A stretch of 64,000 bases of DNA from Deltaproteobacteria bacterium (GTDB lineage Bacteria; Myxococcota_A; Polyangia; DRWM01; JAAZOP01), in the NCBI GenBank assembly GCA_016218765.1, contig JACRCZ010000132.1:1-64000 (forward strand), read 5' to 3'. Position 1 is the stretch's first letter. Each line of letters begins with the position of its first letter. Shown piece by piece: positions 1-9,440 of the stretch. The notes beneath the pieces were generated by a model. It saw only the letters and a list, made by a program, of their open reading frames with translations. It was not told where the DNA came from and ran no database searches. A program made the position numbers and the translations under genes.

Positions 1-99
1 GGTGGCGGTGGCGGCGGCGGCGGCCGCGGCCGCGGGCCCCGCGGCGGCGGTCGCGGCGGCGGCCCCGGCGGCGATCGCGATCGGATGCCCGAGGACTAG
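1..99 (+). CDS. C-terminal tail of a Gly/Arg-rich (RGG-type) protein, partial
   Basis: The first reading frame is open from the window edge to a TAG at 97-99 and gives about 32 residues, nearly all Gly and Arg, ending DRDRMPED. Such RGG tails are common at the C-termini of DEAD-box RNA helicases and RNA-binding proteins, but the folded part lies outside the window, so no function is assigned. The other frames of this low-complexity stretch give only Ala- or Arg-rich shadows. The next gene begins 3 nt later, and the GAGGA within this tail (91-95) seems to serve as its ribosome binding site. Confidence 0.6.
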   Translation, partial: GGGGGGGGRGRGPRGGGRGGGPGGDRDRMPED

Positions 100-101
100 C
101 C

Positions 102-1499
102 CTGCCTTCCGTCCCTCCTGCCGCGCCGGTTTTCTCGTTCCGACCCCAAGGCTCGCCGAACACGCCGGTCCGCCTCCTCGAAGGCGACGCGGCCGATGCC
201 GCGGCGGCGCTGGCTCGCGAGGGCGTCCTCGCCGACCTCCTGTACATCGATCCGCCCTTCGCCTCCGGCGCCCGCTACTTCTGCCCGGCGACGGTCGCCG
301 GGCCGGGCGGAACGTCGGTCACCGTCGAGCGACCGGCCTTCGCCGACCCGCTGCGCGGCGGACCGGAAGACTACCTGACGGAATTCGCCCCACGCCTCGA
401 TGCCGCCTGTCGCGCCCTGCGCCCCGGCGGCAGCCTCTACGTCCACCTCGACTGGCGCGTCGCCGCCCACGTCCGCGTGCACCTGGACCGCACTCTCGGT
501 TTCGCCGCCCTGCGCAACGAGATCGTCTGGCGTCGCAACCCGCCGCTCGGGCGCAAGGCGCGCGCCGGCCAGTTCGGGCGCGTCACCGACACGATCCTGT
601 TCTACGTCCGCCCCGGCGGCGCGCCGGTCTTCCACGCGCAGGCGATCGCGCGTCGCGCCGCCCCGGGCTCCTACCGCCTCGACCCGGCCACGGGGCAGGC
701 CTTCCGCACGGCGCCCCGCGGCGACTATACCGACGCCAGCGTCGCGCGCCTGGAAGGGGAAGGGCGGATCCACCGCACGCGCTCCGGCCAGGTCCGCATC
801 CGCTACGACCTCGAGCCCGCCGCCGGCGGCGCGGCCCCGGACGGCGAGTGGGTCGAGCAGGTGCCGGTCGACTCGCTGTGGTTGGACATCCCGGACGCGA
901 TGCACGTCCCGCCGTCCGAGCGTACCGGCTACGCGACGCAGAAGCCGGAGGCGCTGCTGGAGCGCATCGTCTCCGCCTCCACCGACCCGGAGGCGCTCGT
1001 CCTCGATCCCATGTGCGGCAGCGGCACGACGCTCGCCGTCGCCGCGCGACTGGGCCGCCGCGCGATCGGCGCGGATCGCTCGCGTCTGGCCGTGCACACG
1101 GCGTTCGCCCGGCTGGCCCGCGCCGGGTTTCTCGTCCGCGTCGAGCGGCTGGACGGCGCCGACCCCGAACCCGGCGGAGCGCTGGATGTCGTCGCCGGGC
1201 GGGACGGGACCGTGAAGCTGACGGGGTACCGGCCGGGGCTGGTCCCCGATTGGCCGGGGGCCGCCGCCGCGGTGGAGGCCGCTGGCGAATCGCGCGGGCT
1301 GGCGCTGCTCGAGGGCTGGGGCATCGATCCCGAGGGTCTCGCCGCGTCGCCGGTGCTCGCCTGCTGGTTCGGGCGGAGCGCCGGCGACCGCGTGCCGCTC
1401 GACGCAGCCCTCCCTCGCGCCGCGCGCTCCGGTGCCCCGCGTGTTTTCGCGTTCGACGTGTTCGGCAACCGTTCCACGGCGCGGATCGAGCTGCCGTAG
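102..1499 (+). CDS. Beta-class DNA N4/N6 methyltransferase, orphan, probable CTG start
   Basis: About 465 aa. Motif IV YIDPPF sits near residues 48-53 and the AdoMet-binding motif I DPMCGSGTT near 302-310, preceded by TQKPEALLERIV; this IV-before-I order is that of beta-class N6-adenine/N4-cytosine DNA methylases (PF01555 family). The frame has no ATG, GTG or TTG between the preceding stop and the DPPF motif; the first GTG (477) would delete the catalytic motif. CTG 102 has GAGGA 6 nt upstream and gives a sensible N-terminus, so it is chosen. No restriction endonuclease or specificity gene adjoins it, so it looks like a solitary methylase; target site unknown. The C-terminal about 90 residues after the methylase core resemble nothing I recognise. 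Confidence 0.8.
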   Translation: MPSVPPAAPVFSFRPQGSPNTPVRLLEGDAADAAAALAREGVLADLLYIDPPFASGARYFCPATVAGPGGTSVTVERPAFADPLRGGPEDYLTEFAPRLDAACRALRPGGSLYVHLDWRVAAHVRVHLDRTLGFAALRNEIVWRRNPPLGRKARAGQFGRVTDTILFYVRPGGAPVFHAQAIARRAAPGSYRLDPATGQAFRTAPRGDYTDASVARLEGEGRIHRTRSGQVRIRYDLEPAAGGAAPDGEWVEQVPVDSLWLDIPDAMHVPPSERTGYATQKPEALLERIVSASTDPEALVLDPMCGSGTTLAVAARLGRRAIGADRSRLAVHTAFARLARAGFLVRVERLDGADPEPGGALDVVAGRDGTVKLTGYRPGLVPDWPGAAAAVEAAGESRGLALLEGWGIDPEGLAASPVLACWFGRSAGDRVPLDAALPRAARSGAPRVFAFDVFGNRSTARIELP

Positions 1500-1507
1500 G
1501 GCGCGGA

Positions 1508-1717
1508 CTACCGCTTGCCGCGGCAGGCGAGGTAGCGGGCGGCGGAACGATCGTAGGTGCGCTCGACTTCCGGAGGGAAGAAGCAGGCCGGCAGCTCGTC
1601 GTTGTTCCGGTGGTACTCGAGACACAGGCAGCAGCGGCCCTTGCGCGAGCACGGCTCGTAGGTGCACGTGCAGCGTTGCAGGTTGCGATCGAACGTCTCG
1701 CAATTCTTCGGCTTCAT
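1508..1717 (-). CDS. Small cysteine-rich cytosolic protein (DUF6485-like)
   Basis: 69 aa beginning [12 protein letters not shown], with a dense cysteine pattern [17 protein letters not shown] followed by [15 protein letters not shown]. This pattern matches small conserved proteins of the DUF6485 type, presumably metal binding; function unknown. There is no signal peptide or membrane segment. The gene converges on the methyltransferase with an 8-nt gap and lies downstream of the secreted protein at 1751-2332 on the same strand (33-nt gap), so the two may be co-transcribed. Confidence 0.7.
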   Translation of the reverse strand: MKPKNCETFDRNLQRCTCTYEPCSRKGRCCLCLEYHRNNDELPACFFPPEVERTYDRSAARYLACRGKR

Positions 1718-1750
1718 CGGCGCTCCTCCTGCGCGCCCGCGGGTGGGGTC

Positions 1751-2332
1751 TCAGCGGTAGCGGAAGTACGAGGCCGGGCCGCCGGGAAGCTCGAGGACCA
1801 GCGTTTCCGAGCGGTCGTCGATCTGGAAGGCCGCACGGAGCACTTCGTCGACGGCCGAGCCCTGGGCCAAGAGGACGAGCGTTGCCTCCTCGGTGAACCA
1901 CGTGCCGGTCGACTCGGCGGGCGCGGCGGCGATCCCGGCGGCGGCATCCACGTCGCTCTGCCGCCGCCTGAACTGGCCGGTGGCGTCGAGCTGGACGTCA
2001 TCGACGGTGAATCGTCCGGCCGCTTCGTCGCGGACCGAGTGGACCCAGCCGCCGACGAGCGACGCCTCGCGGCGGCGCTGGACGACCCGCGCGATGTCGG
2101 CGTCGGCGGCGACCCGGGGCATGGCCGTCTCGACCGCCGCCTCGGGCGCGGCCGCGGGGACGTCCTCGACGGCGTCCGGGCCGGGCGCGGGTCCGGCGTC
2201 GGCGGACGCGTCCGGCTCCGGTGCAATCGGGGTGGCGGTCCCGTCGTCGGGCGCGACTTGCGCGAGCGCCGTGGCCACGGCGGCAACGACCAGGAGGGCG
2301 GACACGGTGCCGGCGAGCGCTCGGGTCTTCAT
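1751..2332 (-). CDS. Secreted hypothetical protein with Ala/Pro-rich N-terminal region
   Basis: 193 aa. Residues 1-24 form a signal peptide (MKTRALAGTVSALLVVAAVATALA then QVAPDD). Residues 25-75 are a disordered Ala/Pro/Asp linker. The C-terminal part (about 80-193) contains GGWVHSVRDEAAGRFTVDD and STGTWFTEEATLVLL, reminiscent of small lipocalin-like or beta-sandwich exported domains, but no family can be named. Exported to periplasm or beyond by inference. Start is the ATG directly before the signal peptide. Confidence 0.55.
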   Translation of the reverse strand: MKTRALAGTVSALLVVAAVATALAQVAPDDGTATPIAPEPDASADAGPAPGPDAVEDVPAAAPEAAVETAMPRVAADADIARVVQRRREASLVGGWVHSVRDEAAGRFTVDDVQLDATGQFRRRQSDVDAAAGIAAAPAESTGTWFTEEATLVLLAQGSAVDEVLRAAFQIDDRSETLVLELPGGPASYFRYR

Positions 2333-2448
2333 CGAGCGCGGACCATAGCGCAGGGGCGCGTGCGGAGCAACGGAACGCGGCGTGGCGCCGGCGCCCGGGC
2401 ATGTTCCGGTCGTTTCGGCGTCGGGTGGTCGAGACGCCGTCTTTCACG

Positions 2449-2454
2449 TATGAT
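2449..2454 (+). promoter_or_regulatory. Candidate -10 box (TATGAT) for a leaderless metallophosphoesterase transcript
   Basis: TATGAT matches the sigma-70 -10 consensus at 5 of 6 positions and ends 7 nt before the ATG at 2462. No Shine-Dalgarno sequence lies before that ATG. The spacing would put the transcript start at or next to the start codon. Confidence 0.4.
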
Positions 2455-2461
2455 GGCGCCC

Positions 2462-4021
2462 ATGAAACCGACGCGTGGCATGCGAAGCTCCTCGTCCGTG
2501 CTGGTCCTGGCGCTCGTTCTCGGCGCGGCGTCCGCGCGTGCCGGCGAGCCGTCCCTGGCGGAGTACGTCTTCGACGGCTCGCGCGTGCTCTGGTTCTCGT
2601 GGATCACCGACACGCACATCGACTTCATCCTGCCGTTGGGTCCCGCGGGGGAGGAGGATCGGTTGCGCTGGGCGACCGGGGAGGGCTTCGAGGTCGTGCA
2701 GCCGTGGTTCATGGTGGCCACGGGCGACCTGACGGACAGCACGAACGGCATCAGCTATCTCTCGGGCCAGCAGGACGCCGAGTGGTCGTTGTACCGGCAG
2801 ATTGTCGCCGACGAGAACGGCATGGGACCCGAGTTCTACTTCGACATCGCGGGCAACCACGACACCTACAGCGACGGCGCGCAGGAGCACTACCTGGCGT
2901 TCAGCGTGCAGGGCGTGGCCACGGGCACGACGCAGCACACCTGGCGCATCGATGCTCCGTGGGGCGCGAGCTACGCCTTCGTCGAAGTCGCGACGTCGTC
3001 CAACGGCGGTGAGCCGTGGCTCGATGTGACCCAGCCCGCGGAGCTGACCCCGGACGAGCTGGCGGAGGTCGAGTCCTTCCTCACCGCCGGCGACGACGCC
3101 GATCTGGCGATCGTCTTCGGCCACCATCCCTTCGACAGCTTCGACGGAGCCGGCGAGCTGCGCGCGGCGATGATGCGGCACGGCGTCGGCCACTACATGG
3201 CCGGGCATTCGCACGACCTGGACTTCGCCTCCTACGAGGGCGGCTCGATCGTCCAGACGCGCAGCGACTCCCTGGGCCAGTCGGGCGCCAACAACTTCGC
3301 CGTCGTGGCCGTGGATGCCGACGCCGTGTCGTGGAAGTGGATCTCGCTGACCGATCCCCCGCCCCCGTATCCCATCGTCCTCATCACCGCCCCGGTCGAC
3401 GCGCGTCTGGGCGCCGGCGACGACTTCGTGAACCCCTGGGCGCCGCCCGTCCCCGCGACCTGCACGGAAGCCCCGGTCCGGGCGCTGATCTTCGATCACG
3501 GCGACGTCGCGTCCGCGCGCTTCCGCTGGGACGGCGGCGAATGGACGGCGATGGCGCAGTGGCCCGACCAGCCGCTGCAGTGGCGCGGGCGTTTCGATGC
3601 CAGCGTCCTGACCGCCGGCCTGCACACGCTCGAGGTCGAGGGTACCGGCACGACCACGCAGACGACCGTCGCCCAGGTGGAGTTCGCCGGAGGCGATTGC
3701 ACCGTGGGCGAGGAGGACCTTCCCGGCGCCGACGCCGATGCCGACGGCGACGGCGACGCGGACGCGGACGGTGAGGGTGGTGCCGACGCGGACGCGGACG
3801 CCGACGCGGATGCATCACCGGACGTCGAAGGGGAGACCGACGACGTCGAGAACGACGACGGCGGAGAGACCAAGTCCGCCGGCGACGGCTGCGGCTGCCG
3901 GGCCGCCGGCGGCGGTCCCGCCCGGGCCGTGTCCGCGTTCTTCCTGGGCCTGACCGTGCTGGCGGCGGGGCGGTGGTTCCGGCGCGGGACGAAGTCGGCG
4001 GCGGTCGGCGTCCGGCGGTAG
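2462..4021 (+). CDS. Secreted metallophosphoesterase with MYXO-CTERM-like tail
   Basis: 519 aa. A signal peptide ends near residue 27 (ASARA). The calcineurin-like metal-binding motifs occur in order: DTH (50-52), GDL (88-90), GNHD (131-134), GHH (220-222) and GHSH (248-251), so the binuclear metal site looks complete. After a C-terminal beta domain (about 300-410) comes an Asp/Ala-rich linker and then GDGCGCRAAGG, a hydrophobic helix and Arg residues, the layout of MYXO-CTERM sorting tails. It is likely a cell-surface phosphoesterase; substrate unknown. ATGs at 2450 and 2453 are in frame but overlap the -10 box, so 2462 is preferred. Confidence 0.85.
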   Translation: MKPTRGMRSSSSVLVLALVLGAASARAGEPSLAEYVFDGSRVLWFSWITDTHIDFILPLGPAGEEDRLRWATGEGFEVVQPWFMVATGDLTDSTNGISYLSGQQDAEWSLYRQIVADENGMGPEFYFDIAGNHDTYSDGAQEHYLAFSVQGVATGTTQHTWRIDAPWGASYAFVEVATSSNGGEPWLDVTQPAELTPDELAEVESFLTAGDDADLAIVFGHHPFDSFDGAGELRAAMMRHGVGHYMAGHSHDLDFASYEGGSIVQTRSDSLGQSGANNFAVVAVDADAVSWKWISLTDPPPPYPIVLITAPVDARLGAGDDFVNPWAPPVPATCTEAPVRALIFDHGDVASARFRWDGGEWTAMAQWPDQPLQWRGRFDASVLTAGLHTLEVEGTGTTTQTTVAQVEFAGGDCTVGEEDLPGADADADGDGDADADGEGGADADADADADASPDVEGETDDVENDDGGETKSAGDGCGCRAAGGGPARAVSAFFLGLTVLAAGRWFRRGTKSAAVGVRR

Positions 4022-4149
4022 CCGCCGCGCTGGGTGCGCGTCTCGGCCCGCGGCCGCTTCGACGCGGACAGCGCGAGTCCGTACATCGGCGTCCGTTGCG
4101 CCGCCGACACGGTGGGTGGTAGCGCTGATCGCCGGCGCGGGCGCGCTCG

Positions 4150-4158
4150 TGGTATTCT
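4150..4158 (+). promoter_or_regulatory. Extended -10 box (TGGTATTCT) before the esterase gene
   Basis: TG-N-TATTCT resembles an extended -10 element. It ends 6 nt before the ATG at 4165, with no Shine-Dalgarno sequence in between, again suggesting a leaderless mRNA. Confidence 0.35.
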
Positions 4159-4164
4159 GCCGTC

Positions 4165-5340
4165 ATGTACGGACCGCATGCTTCTCGCTTGCTCGGCGTC
4201 CTGGGCGTCTTGCTGGCCTCCTCGCCCGCCGCAGGGGCGCCGGGCTGGGAGCGGTTCGACCTGGGCTCCGGCCGGTACGCGCTGCGCTACGAGCCCGCAT
4301 CGCTGGAGCCGTGCGCCCCGTCGCCGGTCGTCGTGTTCTTCCACGGCGCGGGCGGGACGCCGGACGGGTACCAGGCCATCCTGCAGCCCGCCGCCGATGC
4401 GACCGGATGCGTGCTGCTTCTCCCCGCGGCCGGCGGCCCCGGCTGGAGCGACGCGGACATCGCCACGCTCAACGCGGCCCTCGATGCGCTCGACGCCGAG
4501 CGGATCGTCGACACGAACCGCTTCTCGCTCGCCGGTCATTCCGCCGGCGGTGCCTTCGCCTATCTCCTCGGCTACTCCAACACCGGCATCGCCGGGATCT
4601 TCACGCTCTCGGCTCCGGCCTACGGCGTCGATTCGGTCGCCGACCCGGCGTGGCGCAGCCCGATCCACATGTACTACGGCACCGAGGATCCGAACTACAC
4701 CGGCGGCTCGTACAGCACCCTGATCGCGCAATGGGACCGACTCGGCGTCGCGCACGAGGAGGACATCCAGCCGGGCTACGGTCACTCGACCTGGCCGGAC
4801 TCGTCGATGCTGGCCGGATTCGAGTTCCTGGCCCGGCAGGTGTACCCGGGGACCCCGGTCGAGGGTCCGTGCGGCACCGGCGCGGACGCCGATGCGGACG
4901 CGGACGCCGGCGCGGATGCGGACGCCGATTCGGGGGACGGCGCGTCTCCGGACGCCGACGCGGGCGGCGAGGCCGCGGCCGACGCGGACGCAGACCTCGA
5001 CGGGGCCCGTGACGCGGACGACGCGTCGCCTTCCATCGATGCGCCCTCCGGCGGGACGGCCGAGACGGGATGCGGGTGTCGGGCGGCGGACCGGCCGGGC
5101 GCGACGGGCCCCGTGCTGCTCGCGGCCTGCACGCTCGCGCTGCTCTCCCGGCGGCGCACCCCGTCGCTGCGTCCTCTCCCCGACGCTCGAGCATTCGGTG
5201 CGGACCCTGTCCGGCGTGGACGCTCCCTGGGCGCGCGAACGAGGCCCCTTGCGCCTACTCCGGGAGCCGGAGCGACGGCACGACCTGCCGGTACCTCGCG
5301 CCGAGGTCCGGGAGCGCGACATCGGGCCGGATGCTCCTGA
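4165..5340 (+). CDS. Secreted alpha/beta-hydrolase (esterase/PHB-depolymerase type) with MYXO-CTERM-like segment
   Basis: 391 aa. Signal peptide residues 1-24. The fold shows an oxyanion region FFHGAGG (58-64), nucleophile elbow GHSAGG with Ser126, an acidic residue in YGTEDPNY (Asp175) and a catalytic His in GYGHSTW (His207), all as in poly(3-hydroxybutyrate) depolymerase/feruloyl-esterase-like enzymes. Residues 238-300 are an Ala-Asp linker; ETGCGCRAA (300-308), a hydrophobic stretch (314-328) and RRR follow. Unusually, about 60 more Arg/Pro-rich residues follow the Arg cluster, because no stop occurs until 5340, inside the convergent gene. Substrate is unknown; surface location is inferred. 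Confidence 0.8.
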   Translation: MYGPHASRLLGVLGVLLASSPAAGAPGWERFDLGSGRYALRYEPASLEPCAPSPVVVFFHGAGGTPDGYQAILQPAADATGCVLLLPAAGGPGWSDADIATLNAALDALDAERIVDTNRFSLAGHSAGGAFAYLLGYSNTGIAGIFTLSAPAYGVDSVADPAWRSPIHMYYGTEDPNYTGGSYSTLIAQWDRLGVAHEEDIQPGYGHSTWPDSSMLAGFEFLARQVYPGTPVEGPCGTGADADADADAGADADADSGDGASPDADAGGEAAADADADLDGARDADDASPSIDAPSGGTAETGCGCRAADRPGATGPVLLAACTLALLSRRRTPSLRPLPDARAFGADPVRRGRSLGARTRPLAPTPGAGATARPAGTSRRGPGARHRAGCS

Positions 5341-6337
5341 CGATGAACTCCACCCGGCCCTCGTCGTCGATGTGGTTCTGGACCTGGAGCACCGCGGGCT
5401 GACCGACGGTCCCGTCGCGGTAGGTCGTCCGAAGGCAGATGGACGCGTCCTGATCCAGGAACACGCCGCAGACCTTCTCCATGACGAGCCACGCGAGGAA
5501 GTACTCCTCGAGCGACAGGATCGCCCATCCCGGGGGCGCCGCCTTCTTGAATCCCTCGAAGCTGCCGCCGCGACGGGGGGCCGCCTCTCCGACCTCGGCC
5601 AGGAACCAGTACCCTTCGGCCGCCGGCGCGAACCCGATGCGGTCCTTCTCCGAGGGACGAAGCACGAAGTGGTCCTGCCCGAGGCCGAGCGCGGCCAACA
5701 TCCCGGGTGTGGGCAGAACGACCTCCATCGGCCGGAAGACCAGCTCCGTCCCGCTCCGCGCGGCGAACTCGTCGGATGAGACGGCCGGACGGGGGACGTC
5801 GATGGTGAACCCCTGGCTCAGGAAAACGTTGGCCATGTCGGTCCGCCAGTCCTCGACGGTGTCACGGGCTCGTCCGACCGGCGCGATGGACCGCGACTTC
5901 CGCGCCGGCTTCCCCGCCGGCTCGACGGACGCAGGCACGCTGGAAACCCGCTCGACCTCGAGCAGCTCCTGGAGCTCGGCGACGCGGGCCTCCAGCGCGG
6001 CGATCCGGGCGTCCTTCTCCTTGCCCGCCAGAATCGCCTCCGTGAGCCGAAGCTCGAGCTCGGGCTTGAGCTCCCGGAGCTGTCCCAGCTCCGCGCGCGC
6101 CTCCGCGCCCAGAATCAACTCCTCGAGCTTGCGCTGCGCCGCCGCGGGCGGTCCCGCCTTCATGATCGCCTCGAGATAGAGCAGCAACCCGCGCAGCGCG
6201 TGCTCCGCGCTCATCTCCCCGCGCTCGACACAGCCGGAAAGCCGCAGCCAACCCTGGCTCGCCCGAGCCATCAACGCCGCTTCCGCAATCGACGGCGCCT
6301 TCGCCCCCCGCTCCTGGCTCCCCGGCTCGACGGCCAT
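5255..6337 (-). CDS. Coiled-coil protein of unknown function
   Basis: 360 aa beginning MAVEPGSQERGAK. Residues about 65-135 are charged and leucine-rich (AELGQLRELKPELELRLTEA, ARIAALEARVAELQELLEVE) and should form a coiled coil. The C-terminal half (about 165-360) is a globular domain with no recognised motif. There is no signal peptide, so it is probably cytoplasmic. GGGAG lies 9 nt before the ATG, supporting this start. The 3' end overlaps the convergent esterase gene by 86 nt. A candidate promoter sits at 6383-6411, so it may be transcribed separately from the sucCD operon upstream. Confidence 0.7.
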   Translation of the reverse strand: MAVEPGSQERGAKAPSIAEAALMARASQGWLRLSGCVERGEMSAEHALRGLLLYLEAIMKAGPPAAAQRKLEELILGAEARAELGQLRELKPELELRLTEAILAGKEKDARIAALEARVAELQELLEVERVSSVPASVEPAGKPARKSRSIAPVGRARDTVEDWRTDMANVFLSQGFTIDVPRPAVSSDEFAARSGTELVFRPMEVVLPTPGMLAALGLGQDHFVLRPSEKDRIGFAPAAEGYWFLAEVGEAAPRRGGSFEGFKKAAPPGWAILSLEEYFLAWLVMEKVCGVFLDQDASICLRTTYRDGTVGQPAVLQVQNHIDDEGRVEFIVRSIRPDVALPDLGARYRQVVPSLRLPE

Positions 6338-6382
6338 CTCCACCCGCTCCCTCGCCACCGCCCCAGCGCCCCTCCGGGGTAC

Positions 6383-6411
6383 AGTATGCTGTCCACGGGC
6401 GCCTGTCGCAA
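6383..6411 (-). promoter_or_regulatory. Candidate sigma-70 promoter for the coiled-coil gene
   Basis: On the minus strand TTGCGA (6411-6406) is separated by 17 nt from CATACT (6388-6383), 4 matches out of 6 in each hexamer. It lies in the 137-nt gap between the DUF3141 stop and the coiled-coil gene start. Confidence 0.35.
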
Positions 6412-6474
6412 GATCGCAATGTTGGCAGTCGGATGGTCCGTCAGCGCGAGGCCGGACGGCAGGGCAGGACGGCG

Positions 6475-8109
6475 CTACGGCACGATCGCCTGGAATACTG
6501 CTTCGTACCACGCGTCGCGCAGCGCGCGCACGGTTTCCCAGTTGGACTCGATCTGCCTCGCGACCGCGGCCTCGACGCCGGGGTAGGGCGAGTCGACCTC
6601 GGGAACGACGCGGTTGGCCCTGGCCCACTCCGCCATGGGCGCCAGCAGCCCCACCCACGGGTTCCACCGTTCCGCCCACATCAGCCGGGCCATCCGGTCG
6701 GGGTGCATCGCCCGGATCACCTCGGCCACGGGCGGCGTGATCATCGGGCGCAGCCACGGTCGCACGAACGCCTGGTACCACGCGTTTCCGAACCGCGAGA
6801 TCGTCTCCGTGAGCTGGAAGTCCCGGCGGTCGTAGTCCGCCCGGACGTCCTCGACCTGCTTCTCCTCGAACACGACCTCGAACTGGTCCTTCGACGGATC
6901 GAGCTCGCCCGTCTCGCGCACGATCCGCATCTGGTACAGGCCCGGCGCCAGCTTCCGCATGCGCTCGATGTGCTCGATGATCGCCCGGTGTTCGCGGCGC
7001 GCCACGCCCGCGGAGACGAAGATCCCCAGGTGTCCGACGTGCTTGTGCAGGAGGTAGATGATGCGCTGCCCGTGCTTCTTCAGCTCCGCCGTCGTCGGGT
7101 AGACCTCGGACACCCAGTTCAAGGCCTGCTGGGGCGGCGTGATGTCGTCGCCGGCCGAGGCGAACACGACGACCGGCTCCGACAGCCGCTTCATGTCGAT
7201 CGTTTTGCCTTCGCCCAGCAGCAGCTCGCCCTGCTCCAGCTTGTCGCCGATGAACAGGTTGCCGACGATCCAGGTGATCTCCTCCTCGTTGACGAGGAAG
7301 AACCCGGTCCACCATTTCTCGAAATCGAGGAACCGCTGCGCCTCGCCCTCGGGGTCCTTGAGCACGTTGTAGAGCTTGGAGAAGAACGTGTTGGCCGGGT
7401 GCAGCAGCTCGAAGTTCATCACGAGCCACGCGCCGTCGAAGCGACCGGCTCCCAGGTCGGAGAGCCAGCGCACGGCCCATTCGCCGCCGGTGAACGCGCC
7501 GGCGGTGCGCATCGGGTTCACGCCCGGCGCCCCCGCCCAGTACGACATGGGCGCGCCGTTGAGCACGATGGGCCCGGCGACGTCGGGACGGTCGGCGCCG
7601 AGCATCGCGACGGCCCAGCCGGCCTGGCAGTTGCCGTAGACGATCGGCTTGCCGACATCCAGATGCCGCCGGCAGACCTCTTCCAGGAACCGCACCTCGG
7701 CCGCCTCGACGTGGGCCAGCGTCTGCCCCTCGCATGGCTCGGGGAAGAACGACACGAAGTACGTCGGATGGCCTTCGCAGAGCGCCATGCCGATCTCCGA
7801 GTCCTGCTTGAACCCGCCGATGCCCGGCCCGTGGCCGGCGCGCGGGTCCACGATCACCACCGGGCGCAGGCCCGGGTCGATCCGCACGCCCTCCGGCGGC
7901 ACGATCCGCAGCAGCGCGTAGTTGGCCGGCGGGTCGAACGTGCGGCCGTCGAGCAGCGTCTCGTACTCGAAGGAGAGCACCGGCGGCATCCCCTGCTCGG
8001 CGTGCTCGACCATCCGGTTCCCGCGGCGGCGGAGCAGGTCGAGCAGCAGGATCCAGCGCTGCATCGCGTCGGTCGCGTACTTCGTCCAGTCCTGGAACGG
8101 CTCGGCCAT
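6475..8109 (-). CDS. DUF3141-family alpha/beta-hydrolase-like protein
   Basis: 544 aa. It has the features of the DUF3141 family, which resembles poly-hydroxyalkanoate synthases: VVIVDPRAGHGPGIGGFKQD (near residues 93-112), YGNCQAGWAV with Cys in the nucleophile-elbow position, VVFASAGDDITPP for the acid residue, and KHVGHLGIF for the His. Hence a Cys-Asp-His triad is plausible. The C-terminal third (about 400-544) is family specific. An A/G-rich Shine-Dalgarno-like run lies before ATG 8109. It is the last gene of the sucC-sucD-ndk run (20 nt after ndk), hinting at a role in acyl-CoA or storage metabolism; substrate unknown. Confidence 0.8.
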   Translation of the reverse strand: MAEPFQDWTKYATDAMQRWILLLDLLRRRGNRMVEHAEQGMPPVLSFEYETLLDGRTFDPPANYALLRIVPPEGVRIDPGLRPVVIVDPRAGHGPGIGGFKQDSEIGMALCEGHPTYFVSFFPEPCEGQTLAHVEAAEVRFLEEVCRRHLDVGKPIVYGNCQAGWAVAMLGADRPDVAGPIVLNGAPMSYWAGAPGVNPMRTAGAFTGGEWAVRWLSDLGAGRFDGAWLVMNFELLHPANTFFSKLYNVLKDPEGEAQRFLDFEKWWTGFFLVNEEEITWIVGNLFIGDKLEQGELLLGEGKTIDMKRLSEPVVVFASAGDDITPPQQALNWVSEVYPTTAELKKHGQRIIYLLHKHVGHLGIFVSAGVARREHRAIIEHIERMRKLAPGLYQMRIVRETGELDPSKDQFEVVFEEKQVEDVRADYDRRDFQLTETISRFGNAWYQAFVRPWLRPMITPPVAEVIRAMHPDRMARLMWAERWNPWVGLLAPMAEWARANRVVPEVDSPYPGVEAAVARQIESNWETVRALRDAWYEAVFQAIVP

Positions 8110-8129
8110 GGGCGGCCCCCCTTTCCTGT

Positions 8130-8549
8130 CTAGAGCGTCTCGCTCCGCGGGAAGAAGAACGCGATCTCGCTCGCCGCCGTCTCGGGCGCGTCCGAGCCGT
8201 GCACGGCGTTGGCCTGGACGTCGTCGCCGTAGAGCTTGCGGATCGTCCCGGGCGCCGCCTTCCCGGGGTCGGTCGCGCCCATGATCTCGCGGTTGCGCTG
8301 GATGGCGTTCTCGCCCTCCAGCACCATCGGGACCACGGGTCCGGAACACATGAACTCGACCAGGTCGCCGTAGAACGGCCGCGCCTTGTGCACCTCGTAG
8401 AAGGCCCGTGCCTGCGCGAGGCTCAGCCGCGTCATGCGCATCGCGACGACCCGCAGGCCGCCTTCCTCGAGCAGCTTCACGATCGCGCCCACGAGGTTCC
8501 GCGCGGTGGCATTCGGCTTGACGATGGAGAGCGTGCGTTCGATGGCCAT
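8130..8549 (-). CDS. ndk: Nucleoside diphosphate kinase
   Basis: 139 aa, the usual NDK length. It moves the gamma-phosphate of ATP to other NDPs through a phosphohistidine. The N-terminus [14 protein letters not shown] carries the conserved KPN, and the active-site NAVHGSD holds His117. Cytosolic. It lies 3 nt downstream of sucD in the same orientation; sucCD-ndk linkage makes functional sense because succinyl-CoA synthetase yields a nucleoside triphosphate that Ndk can redistribute. Confidence 0.96.
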   Translation of the reverse strand: MAIERTLSIVKPNATARNLVGAIVKLLEEGGLRVVAMRMTRLSLAQARAFYEVHKARPFYGDLVEFMCSGPVVPMVLEGENAIQRNREIMGATDPGKAAPGTIRKLYGDDVQANAVHGSDAPETAASEIAFFFPRSETL

Positions 8550-8552
8550 GAG

Positions 8553-9436
<884 letters not shown>

Positions 9437-9440
<4 letters not shown>

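Noticed and set aside
96-1901. 600-codon minus-strand frame over the methyltransferase
   Set aside because: Arg/Gly-rich composition, no motif, and it lies opposite a gene with clear methylase motifs; typical antisense shadow in high-GC DNA.
2-2449. Very long open frame on the plus strand reaching back from the metallophosphoesterase to the window start
   Set aside because: It is Ala/Arg/Pro-rich shadow coding over the methyltransferase and two minus-strand genes; only the part from 2462 has a signal peptide and a known domain.
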